This document shows positions 6,301 through 11,696 of a stretch of DNA of 11,696 nt, piece by piece. Made by a program: the position numbers and the translations under genes. Under the pieces are notes generated by a model, which was given only the letters and a program-made list of their open reading frames with translations, did not search any database and had not been told where the DNA came from. Numbering within the stretch: the first letter of the stretch is position 1; every line of letters begins with the position of its first letter. The DNA is taken from positions 1 to 11,696 of the forward strand of contig DKTR01000065.1 in the NCBI GenBank assembly GCA_002473385.1. The letters run 5' to 3'. The DNA is from Lachnospiraceae bacterium UBA7225. GTDB lineage: Bacteria; Bacillota; Clostridia; Lachnospirales; Lachnospiraceae.

Positions 6301-7341
6301 ATGCATAAATCATACAGGGATATCATAAAACTGACAGGAATTGCTATCGCAGTATTTCTTGGAATGAAGTACATACTGCCGGTTGTGATTCCTTTTTTCA
6401 TTGCATGGATACTGGTACGTTTCCTTTTGCCGGGGGCGGTCTTTCTGGAAAAAAAGCTGCATTTGAAAAAGGTGCTGGCGGGTGGAATTCTGCTGGTGCT
6501 TCTAACCGGGGCTGTGGGAATTGTATTGTACCTGCTTGGAAACACACTGATCCGGCAGATATGCAATCTGGCAGCAAATTTTGATTCCTATATGCAGAAG
6601 GCTGAGAACCTGCTGAAGATATGCTGTAATGCAGTGGAGAAAAATACCGGGATCCATGCGCAGGCGGTGGAAAGCTTTATTTACGACAACATGCTGGCGG
6701 CAGAGCAGCGGATTCAGACATACGCAGTGCCGGGCATGCTGAAAAATTCGTTTTCCTACCTGAAGACCGTACTGGAATGGCTGGGGGTGGTGCTGATCGT
6801 ATTTGTGTCCTATATGCTGATTCTGAAGGACTACGAAAAGCTTGGTGAGGTTCTGAAGAAATATGGCGTATATGAGCGGGCGCGCAAAATCAATTCGGCA
6901 ATGATGTCGCTCGGAGGTGCCTGGATCCGCGCGCAGCTTCTGATCATTTTAATCGTTACCGTCATTTGCGTGGGGGGATTGTCGCTTCTGGGCTATCCCT
7001 ATGCTCTGCTGCTGGGAATTATCATAGGACTTCTCGATGCACTCCCCTTTATCGGAACCGGGACGATCCTGGTGCCGTGGGGCGTGTTTGAGATATTTAC
7101 CGGAAAATTCTGGCTTGGTGTCTGCCTGGTGGTATTGTTTCTGATCACCAATACGCTGCGTGAATTTCTGGAGCCGAAGCTGATTGGCGACCGCATGGGG
7201 ATTTATCCGATCGTGATGGTAGCTGCCGTTTATGTCGGTATCTGTGTGTATGGCGTTTCCGGGGTAATGCTCGGTCCTGTCAGCCTAATGCTGATCGTTG
7301 AGATCTGGAGAGAGCTGCGGGAGGAGAAAAAAGTGGAATGA
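6301..7341 (+). CDS. AI-2E family / YtvI-like membrane protein
   Basis: A 346-residue polytopic membrane protein of the AI-2E transporter superfamily. Hydrophobic segments occur near 12-48 (two helices), 58-80, 158-176, 210-230, 236-262, 268-285 and 300-335. The central hydrophilic stretch (about 85-155) is typical of the family, as is the C-terminal signature DALPFIGTGTILVPWG (246-261), which resembles the sporulation protein YtvI more than the AI-2 exporters. The start at 6301 follows GGGAG (6290-6294) by six bases; the longer open frame from 6220 runs through a terminator hairpin and is not used. Members are reported as exporters of autoinducer-2, Na+/H+ antiporters or sporulation factors, so the transported substrate is open. 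It has little room for its own promoter after the hairpin, implying readthrough from the HAD gene or a promoter within the upstream gene. Confidence 0.82.
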   Translation: MHKSYRDIIKLTGIAIAVFLGMKYILPVVIPFFIAWILVRFLLPGAVFLEKKLHLKKVLAGGILLVLLTGAVGIVLYLLGNTLIRQICNLAANFDSYMQKAENLLKICCNAVEKNTGIHAQAVESFIYDNMLAAEQRIQTYAVPGMLKNSFSYLKTVLEWLGVVLIVFVSYMLILKDYEKLGEVLKKYGVYERARKINSAMMSLGGAWIRAQLLIILIVTVICVGGLSLLGYPYALLLGIIIGLLDALPFIGTGTILVPWGVFEIFTGKFWLGVCLVVLFLITNTLREFLEPKLIGDRMGIYPIVMVAAVYVGICVYGVSGVMLGPVSLMLIVEIWRELREEKKVE

Positions 7342-7388
7342 GAATGCCCGCAGAAATTACTTTTTGGACCGGCAGTATGCAAATTTAA

Positions 7389-7470
7389 CAAAATGCACAA
7401 TATTCAGACATGGAGATGAAATTATCCAGAGGATTTTTCAAACTTAACTGGACATTTTGCTCAAAATGCA
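7389..7470 (+). repeat. Spaced direct repeat CAAAATGCA before the ATP operon
   Basis: CAAAATGCA occurs at 7389-7397 and again at 7462-7470, 73 bases apart, close to seven helical turns. The second copy is the right half of the palindrome inside the promoter spacer. This could be a pair of sites for one regulator or chance in AT-rich sequence. Confidence 0.3.
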
Positions 7471-7477
7471 TTAGAAT
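7449..7477 (+). promoter_or_regulatory. Promoter of the ATP synthase operon
   Basis: TGGACA (7449-7454) and TAGAAT (7472-7477), each one base from consensus, are separated by 17 bases. The start would be near 7484, about 22 bases before the first ATG, with the ribosome site AAGGGAGGAG (7491-7500) in between. No strong terminator separates this from the upstream gene; a 4-base-pair hairpin with five Ts at 7424-7438 is weak. Confidence 0.65.
7453..7468 (+). promoter_or_regulatory. Palindrome in the ATP operon promoter spacer
   Basis: CATTTTG (7453-7459) and CAAAATG (7462-7468) form a perfect 7-base inverted repeat with a two-base centre. It overlaps the end of the -35 box and lies between the two promoter boxes, the position of a repressor operator. 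No known regulator is recognised from it. Confidence 0.4.
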
Positions 7478-7505
7478 GAAAACCAAATGAAAGGGAGGAG
7501 CTTGT

Positions 7506-7757
7506 ATGAATTTCAAGAGGGATGTGTACCGGAATATCGCAATGATTACCCAGATAGGCATCAGCATGCTCGCCCCTATTATTTTATGCGTCTTTATAGG
7601 AAGCTGGCTTGATGATCACCTTGGCTGGCATACGGTTCTGCCGCTTCTGATCCTCGGAATTCTGGCAGGCTGCCGCAATGCCTGGATGCTGGTGAAGGAG
7701 ATGGTACCGAAGGACGGAAAATCCGGAAAGAAGGATGACAGCGATGGAACGGTTTAA
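7506..7757 (+). CDS. AtpZ-like small membrane protein
   Basis: An 83-residue protein with two membrane segments (about 11-33 and 42-64) joined by a short loop with WLDDHLG and followed by a charged tail (KDGKSGKKDDSDG). This matches the AtpZ/AtpI small-protein family found at the head of many Firmicute ATP synthase operons. In Bacillus the AtpZ/AtpI pair has been linked to Mg2+ or Ca2+ uptake supporting the enzyme; that role here is inference. The ATG sits five bases after the long ribosome site AAGGGAGGAG. Its last codons overlap the start of the next gene, indicating coupled translation. Confidence 0.8.
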   Translation: MNFKRDVYRNIAMITQIGISMLAPIILCVFIGSWLDDHLGWHTVLPLLILGILAGCRNAWMLVKEMVPKDGKSGKKDDSDGTV

Positions 7758-8160
7758 GCGCTTTTTGAAGAATCTGCATCCAACGCTGAAGGAGCTGATC
7801 TGCGGGGTTTTTCTCTGGGGTCTGCTGCTTGGTCTGGGATTTGTCTGGCTTTCGGATTCAAAAATGGGATTTTTGCTCAGTCTCTCTGCCGGTGTTCTCG
7901 TAGCAGCAGGAATGGCGTTTCATATGTGCTGGTTTATTGGGGATTCCCTTGAGCTTGAGCAGGAGGATGCCTCTAAGCACATGAAAAAGGGCACTGTTTT
8001 GCGAATGGCGGCGGCAATGGCTCTGGTCGTACTGGTGTGGCGGCTTCACGGAGATATTATTGCGGTATTTCTGGGACTGCTCACATTGAAACTGGGAGCG
8101 TACACACAGCCGCTGACGCACAGGCTTGCCGGCAGGCTAAAGAAACATAACGGCGCATGA
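7744..8160 (+). CDS. atpI: ATP synthase subunit I (AtpI-like)
   Basis: A 138-residue protein with four predicted membrane segments (about 18-36, 43-65, 85-99, 103-119), a conserved layout of the ATP-synt_I family. AtpI helps assemble the c ring in some Na+ enzymes and is not a stoichiometric part of the finished enzyme. Two in-frame ATGs are possible at 7735 and 7744; 7744 is preferred because AAGG (7731-7734) lies nine bases ahead of it, while the earlier ATG has that site touching it. With this start the gene overlaps the previous one by 14 bases. The gap to atpB is 25 bases. The sequence is poorly conserved, so assignment rests on topology and position as much as on similarity. Confidence 0.78.
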   Translation: MERFKRFLKNLHPTLKELICGVFLWGLLLGLGFVWLSDSKMGFLLSLSAGVLVAAGMAFHMCWFIGDSLELEQEDASKHMKKGTVLRMAAAMALVVLVWRLHGDIIAVFLGLLTLKLGAYTQPLTHRLAGRLKKHNGA

Positions 8161-8185
8161 TTAATTACAGAAAGAAGGTGAGAAT

Positions 8186-8920
8186 GTGGAAAATGCTGGT
8201 TTTAGCGGAGGGTTCCTGCTGTCTGGGGGAAACGATGTGGACTTTATGGTACACGGTCTCATCAAATATGAACTGTTCGGACAGGAACTCTGGATTACCA
8301 CGACACATGTCAGTGTCCTTATTGTGATGGCTGTGCTTCTGATTTTTGCCATCGCGGCGAACCGCAGGATAAAGCGTGCCCAGGAAATTCCGGGAGGCTT
8401 CCAGAATGTGGTGGAGCTGATCGTGGAAATGCTGGATAAGATGGTTGAGGGCAGTATGGGCAAATATGCCGGAAAGTTTGTCAATTATATCAGCGCTCTG
8501 TTTTTATTTATCTTTATCAGCAATATTTCCGGTCTTTTTGGTTTGCGGCCGCCTACCGCAGACTACGGCGTGACACTGCCGCTCGGTCTGATCACGTTTG
8601 GGATCATTCAGTACAATAACATCAAGTACAATAAAGCCGGTGCATTTACAGGGCTGTTTCAGCCGCTGCCGCTTTTGTTCCCAATCAACCTGATCGGCGA
8701 AATTGCAGTACCGTTTTCGCTGTCTCTGCGTTTATTTGGCAACATTTTGTCGGGCACCGTTATGATGTCCCTGATTTATCAGTTGCTGACGAAATTCGCA
8801 GTCGGCTGGCCGGGTATTCTGCATATCTACTTTGATGTGTTCTCCGGAGCGATCCAGACATACGTATTCTGTATGCTGACAATGGTATTTACCAGAGACA
8901 AGATGCCGGGGGAAAATTAA
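8186..8920 (+). CDS. atpB: ATP synthase Fo subunit a
   Basis: The 244-residue membrane stator subunit that forms the two ion half-channels against the c ring. The essential arginine (Arg210 in E. coli) is Arg182 in the motif FSLSLRLFGNILSG (177-190); the downstream helix holds SGAIQTYVF (220-228) as usual. Earlier helices lie near 41-58, 99-118 and 130-142, with the polar segment NIKYNKAG (145-152) before the final helices. Translation starts at GTG 8186, preceded by GAAGGTGA at proper spacing; the overlapping ATG at 8184 is in another frame that soon ends. The gap to atpE is 33 bases. Length and motifs are normal for Clostridia. Confidence 0.95.
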   Translation: MENAGFSGGFLLSGGNDVDFMVHGLIKYELFGQELWITTTHVSVLIVMAVLLIFAIAANRRIKRAQEIPGGFQNVVELIVEMLDKMVEGSMGKYAGKFVNYISALFLFIFISNISGLFGLRPPTADYGVTLPLGLITFGIIQYNNIKYNKAGAFTGLFQPLPLLFPINLIGEIAVPFSLSLRLFGNILSGTVMMSLIYQLLTKFAVGWPGILHIYFDVFSGAIQTYVFCMLTMVFTRDKMPGEN

Positions 8921-8953
8921 GAAAAAAATATTTTAAACAGGAGGAAATAAAAA

Positions 8954-9214
8954 ATGATTACGAACGAAGGTTTAATTTTAGCGTGTTCCGCAATCGGAGC
9001 AGGTCTGGCGATGATCGCCGGTGTTGGTCCTGGTATTGGACAGGGTATCGCAGCAGGTTACGGTGCAAACGCCGTTGGAAGAAATCCGGGCGCAAAATCC
9101 GACATTACCTCCACTATGCTGCTTGGACAGGCTGTTGCCGAGACAACCGGTCTGTATGGTCTTGCAATCGCATTCATTCTGTTGTTTGCAAACCCGCTGC
9201 TTGGAAAGCTGTGA
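8954..9214 (+). CDS. atpE: ATP synthase Fo subunit c, predicted Na+ type
   Basis: An 86-residue hairpin of two membrane helices joined by the polar loop GRNPGAKSD (42-50); many copies form the rotor ring. The ion-binding carboxylate is Glu63. Around it are Gln30 (in GPGIGQG), Val61, Thr64, Thr65 and Tyr68, aligning with Gln32, Val63, Glu65, Ser66, Thr67 and Tyr70 of the Ilyobacter tartaricus Na+ ring; the 33-residue spacing from Gln to Glu is the same. H+ rings usually lack this Gln plus Ser/Thr set. The start follows AGGAGG (8939-8944) by nine bases, a strong site suited to a subunit needed in many copies. It is followed by an unusual 258-base repeat-filled spacer before atpF. Helix length and loop are otherwise ordinary. 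Confidence 0.96.
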   Translation: MITNEGLILACSAIGAGLAMIAGVGPGIGQGIAAGYGANAVGRNPGAKSDITSTMLLGQAVAETTGLYGLAIAFILLFANPLLGKL

Positions 9215-9240
9215 TGCCGGGGGACAAAAGAGCGCGAGTG

Positions 9241-9310
9241 GGCAGGAAATAGAAAAAACTGCCGCAGTTCCGCAAGGCGTTTCATCCGGAGGGAAGAAAC
9301 TTGAGAAATG
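9241..9310 (+). repeat. Direct repeat unit A, copy 1
   Basis: A 70-base unit that recurs at 9337-9407. By hand alignment the copies differ by six substitutions and one inserted base. The unit begins with GGCAG and its complement CTGCC (9259-9263) flanking an A-rich loop, includes AACTG-CCG-CAGTT (about 9257-9269), and ends with a weak hairpin GTTTC/GAAAC (about 9279-9300). It begins 26 bases after the atpE stop codon and contains no ribosome site with a credible reading frame. Confidence 0.9.
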
Positions 9311-9313
9311 AAG

Positions 9314-9342
9314 AGTTCTGCGAGTAAAAGCGAATAGGCAGG
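9314..9342 (+). repeat. Short repeat motif R, copy 1
   Basis: This stretch (GTTCTGCGAG, then AGCGAATAG) matches the segment at 9436-9462 (GTTCTGTGAG, then AGCGAACAG). It lies between the two A units, so the spacer reads as alternating A and R elements with a period of 96 bases. Confidence 0.7.
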
Positions 9343-9407
9343 AAATAGAAAAAAGCTGCCGCAGTTCCGCGAGGTGTTTCATCCGGAGGAATGAAACCCG
9401 AGAAATG
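9337..9407 (+). repeat. Direct repeat unit A, copy 2
   Basis: A 71-base second copy of the unit at 9241-9310, offset by 96 bases. Here the terminal hairpin is better: GTTTCAT (9377-9383) pairs with ATGAAAC (9391-9397), with CC/GG continuing past a bulged A around GGA. GGCAG (9337-9341) and CTGCC (9356-9360) again flank an A-rich loop. Confidence 0.9.
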
Positions 9408-9435
9408 CAGCGCTGGGCGAAGCCCGTGTGCACTG

Positions 9436-9462
9436 GTTCTGTGAGCGCAGCGAACAGAAGGG
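9436..9462 (+). repeat. Short repeat motif R, copy 2, hairpin before atpF
   Basis: Second copy of motif R. TTCTGT (9437-9442) pairs with ACAGAA (9454-9459) around an 11-base loop, and the stem ends directly against the atpF ribosome site GGGAGG (9460-9465). A smaller hairpin GGGC-GAA-GCCC lies just upstream (9415-9425). Confidence 0.65.
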
Positions 9463-9472
9463 AGGCGAAACC

Positions 9473-9988
9473 TTGGAGAGATTATTTAATCTGGATGCGC
9501 AGCTTCTGGCGGATACCGTGCTTCTGATGCTTGCCATGCTGGTGATGTTCACATTTTTATCTTATCTGCTTTTTAATCCGGCGAGGGATTTTCTGAAAAA
9601 GCGTCAGGAAAGAATTAAAAATGACATTGACACAGCGCAGGCGGACAAGGAGCAGGCAAAGCTGCTGAAGGAAGAATACGATGCCAGAATTAAAGATATC
9701 AACAAAGAAGCAGACGAAATTCTAAGTCAGGCGAGACAGAAAGCTCTCCAGAATGCGGAGGATATCAAGGCGCAGGCAAATGAAGAGGCGGCGCGCATCA
9801 TTGCGCGGGCGCAGGCGCAGATCGAGCTTGACAAAAAGAAGGCTGCGGACGATATGAAGAAAGAAATGATTTCCATTGCTTCGCTCATGGCAGGAAAAGT
9901 GGTTGCTGCATCGATCGATACGACTGTGCAGGAATCGCTTATGGAAGAAACCTTAAAGGAAATAGGTGATGATACATGGCAAAGTTAG
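9473..9988 (+). CDS. atpF: ATP synthase Fo subunit b
   Basis: The peripheral stalk subunit, 171 residues from the TTG start at 9473. One N-terminal membrane helix (about 12-34) is followed by the hinge NPARDFLKKRQERI and a long charged coiled coil (about 36-150) rich in Ala, Lys, Gln and Glu, which holds the F1 head through the delta subunit. The frame is open back to an ATG at 9428, but that would add a polar segment translated from the repeat; TTG 9473 lies seven bases after GGGAGG and yields the usual start ERLFNLDAQLL. The TTG codon and the upstream repeat spacer may lower output relative to atpE. The end overlaps atpH by 13 bases. Length is normal for the family. Confidence 0.93.
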   Translation: MERLFNLDAQLLADTVLLMLAMLVMFTFLSYLLFNPARDFLKKRQERIKNDIDTAQADKEQAKLLKEEYDARIKDINKEADEILSQARQKALQNAEDIKAQANEEAARIIARAQAQIELDKKKAADDMKKEMISIASLMAGKVVAASIDTTVQESLMEETLKEIGDDTWQS

Positions 9989-10545
9989 TATCTAAAACAT
10001 ATGGCGATGCCCTGTTCGACCTTTCCGTAGAGGAAAACAGTGTGGATGCCATGATGCAGGAAGTGCTTGCCGTCCGGAAGTCATTTGACGACAACCCGGA
10101 GCTTGCACAGATTCTGCGTAATCCGGATATCGGAAAGGAAGAAAAGCTGAATCTGGTGGAAAAAATTTTCAAAGGCCGTGTCAGCGACAATCTGACGGGT
10201 TTTTTGCGGATCGTTGTAAACAAACAGCGATACGGAGAACTGGATGCCATATTGGATTATTTCGTGGCAAGAGTAAAGGAATACAAAAAAATCGGCATGG
10301 CGCAGGTCACCTCGCCGATGGAACTTTCCCAGGAATGGAAAGAGCGGATTAAAGAAAAGCTGCTTGCAACAACCGGCTATGTAGAGATGGAGATGACATA
10401 CGCCGTCGATCCTGGACTGATCGGCGGACTGGTTATCCGTATCGGCGATACCGTTGTAGACAGCAGTATCCGCAGCAGGCTGACGGACGTTGTCCGCAGG
10501 CTTCAGAGAACGTCACTGGAACCGCAGAAAGAGCTGCGGGAATAA
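9976..10545 (+). CDS. atpH: ATP synthase F1 subunit delta
   Basis: The 189-residue OSCP/delta subunit that joins the b stalk to the top of the alpha/beta head. The N-terminal helical domain begins with the usual SKTYGDALFDLS (6-17); the C-terminal part has the family signature VDPGLIGGLVIRIGD (144-158) followed by VVDSSIRSRL (160-169). The ATG lies inside the end of atpF (13-base overlap), with AGGTGAT (9964-9970) five bases upstream, which implies translational coupling. atpA starts 21 bases after the stop. No anomaly is visible. Confidence 0.95.
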   Translation: MAKLVSKTYGDALFDLSVEENSVDAMMQEVLAVRKSFDDNPELAQILRNPDIGKEEKLNLVEKIFKGRVSDNLTGFLRIVVNKQRYGELDAILDYFVARVKEYKKIGMAQVTSPMELSQEWKERIKEKLLATTGYVEMEMTYAVDPGLIGGLVIRIGDTVVDSSIRSRLTDVVRRLQRTSLEPQKELRE

Positions 10546-10566
10546 GATAGAAAGGATGCAAACCTC

Positions 10567-11696
10567 ATGAATTTAAGACCAGAGGAAATCAGTTCTGTAA
10601 TTAAGGACGAGATAAAGAAATATTCCTCCAAAATGTCTGTTTCAAATGTGGGAACGGTCATGCAGGTGTCGGACGGGATTGCCCGTATCCATGGTCTTGA
10701 GAGCGCGATGCAGGGCGAGCTTCTGGAATTTCCGGGAGAGGTCGAGGGCATGGTGCTCAACCTGGAAGAGGACAATGTCGGTGCTGTACTGCTCAGCGAT
10801 GCGTCAAGCATCAGCGAGGGCGATACGGTAAAGACGACCGGACGTGTGGTTTCCGTGCCGGTTGGCGATGGCATGCTCGGCAGAGTTGTCAATGCGCTCG
10901 GTCATCCGATTGACGGAAAGGGACCTATCCCTTCCGAAAAAACAAGGGAAATTGAGCGTGTGGCTCCCGGCGTTATCACCAGAAAATCCGTAGACACACC
11001 GCTGCAGACAGGTATTAAGGCAATCGATTCCATGGTACCGATCGGGCGCGGCCAGCGTGAGCTGATCATCGGTGACAGACAGACAGGAAAAACTGCCATT
11101 GCGATTGATACAATTATCAATCAGAAAGGGCAGGGCGTAAAATGTATTTATGTGGCAATCGGTCAGAAATCCTCTACCGTTGCTAATATTGTAAAAACCT
11201 TAGAAGAATACGGAGCGATGGATTATACGACTGTCGTTGCCTCCACTGCCAGTGAACTGGCACCGCTTCAGTATATTGCACCGTACAGCGGCTGTGCGAT
11301 CGGTGAAGAGTGGATGGAAAACGGCGACGACGTGCTGATCATCTATGATGACTTGTCCAAGCATGCGGCAGCTTACCGTACACTGTCCCTGCTTCTGAGA
11401 CGTCCGCCAGGACGTGAGGCATATCCGGGAGACGTTTTCTACCTGCACTCCAGACTGCTGGAGCGTGCAGCAAAGCTCTCGGATGAACTGGGCGGCGGTT
11501 CGCTTACAGCGCTTCCGATTATTGAAACGCAGGCGGGCGATGTATCCGCCTACATTCCGACGAATGTTATTTCTATTACAGACGGTCAGATCTACCTGGA
11601 GACCGAGATGTTTAATGCAGGCTTCCGTCCGGCAGTAAATGCGGGTCTTTCCGTATCCCGTGTAGGCGGTGCGGCGCAGATCAAGGCGATGAAGAA
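10567..11696 (+). CDS. atpA: ATP synthase F1 subunit alpha (partial, 3' end outside)
   Basis: The non-catalytic nucleotide-binding subunit of the F1 hexamer. The window holds the first 376 residues of the roughly 500 expected and cuts the next codon. The N-terminal beta-barrel domain (about 1-95) precedes the nucleotide domain, with P-loop GDRQTGKT (169-176) at the same numbering as in E. coli and Walker B LIIYDD (257-262). The segment SVSRVGGAAQ (362-371) supplies Arg365, matching the arginine finger that completes the catalytic site of beta. ATG 10567 follows AAAGGATG (10551-10558) by eight bases and gives the standard start MNLRPEEISSVIKDEI. The gene lies 21 bases after atpH; the genes for gamma, beta and epsilon are expected beyond the window. 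Confidence 0.97.
   Translation, partial: MNLRPEEISSVIKDEIKKYSSKMSVSNVGTVMQVSDGIARIHGLESAMQGELLEFPGEVEGMVLNLEEDNVGAVLLSDASSISEGDTVKTTGRVVSVPVGDGMLGRVVNALGHPIDGKGPIPSEKTREIERVAPGVITRKSVDTPLQTGIKAIDSMVPIGRGQRELIIGDRQTGKTAIAIDTIINQKGQGVKCIYVAIGQKSSTVANIVKTLEEYGAMDYTTVVASTASELAPLQYIAPYSGCAIGEEWMENGDDVLIIYDDLSKHAAAYRTLSLLLRRPPGREAYPGDVFYLHSRLLERAAKLSDELGGGSLTALPIIETQAGDVSAYIPTNVISITDGQIYLETEMFNAGFRPAVNAGLSVSRVGGAAQIKAMK

Noticed and set aside
7424..7438. ATCC/GGAT hairpin with five Ts as terminator before the ATP operon
   Set aside because: A four-base-pair stem with a three-base loop is too weak to call.
8978..9433. 151-codon open frame on the minus strand across atpE and the repeat spacer
   Set aside because: It is antisense to the conserved atpE, and its internal peptide repeat merely mirrors the DNA repeat. 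No ribosome site or protein family is apparent.
9215..9472. Repeat spacer as a CRISPR array or an insertion sequence
   Set aside because: Only two long diverged copies with no regular short repeats and unique spacers, and no transposase frame or terminal inverted repeats with target duplication were seen.

Overview
The window looks like a chromosomal stretch of a Gram-positive anaerobe of the Clostridia, most likely Lachnospiraceae (a Blautia or Ruminococcus-like relative). This is inferred from strong AGGAGG-type ribosome sites, moderate GC, a lipobox lipoprotein, a YtvI-type membrane protein and the clostridial ATP synthase gene order. All twelve complete protein genes and the one partial gene read on the plus strand, and none is visibly broken. 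No tRNA, rRNA, CRISPR array, transposase or phage gene was seen.

Layout. 1-1824: a promoter and hairpin leader precede putP, a sodium/proline symporter of the SSS family, followed by a terminator-like hairpin. 1762-4170: a second promoter, whose -10 box abuts that hairpin, leads into a two-gene unit with a TPR lipoprotein and the ribosome-associated GTPase HflX. 4261-4622: a monocistronic cold-shock protein gene with a consensus promoter and its own terminator. 4722-7341: an RluA-type pseudouridine synthase, a Cof-type HAD phosphatase, a hairpin with a T-run, then a YtvI/AI-2E family membrane protein. 7449-11696: the F1Fo ATP synthase operon (an AtpZ-like protein, then atpI, atpB, atpE, atpF, atpH and a partial atpA), starting from a recognisable promoter with a palindrome in its spacer. 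The window ends inside atpA.

How the genes work together. The ATP synthase genes build the membrane a/c/b sector, the delta stalk and the alpha catalytic-head subunit, with two small assembly or ion-related proteins first. The c subunit carries the full set of side chains known to bind Na+ in Ilyobacter and Acetobacterium (Gln30, Val61, Glu63, Thr64, Thr65, Tyr68), so the enzyme is predicted to run on sodium. That fits a sodium-driven proline importer nearby, although the two need not be co-regulated.

The oddest part is the 258-base spacer between atpE and atpF. It holds two 70-71 base direct repeats about 90% identical, plus a shorter repeated motif, in an operon whose other gene junctions are overlaps or gaps under 35 bases. 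It looks like a dispersed repeat inserted in tandem and may separate expression of the c ring from atpF. I found no clearly new multi-gene system; the repeat spacer and the predicted sodium ring are the observations most worth following.
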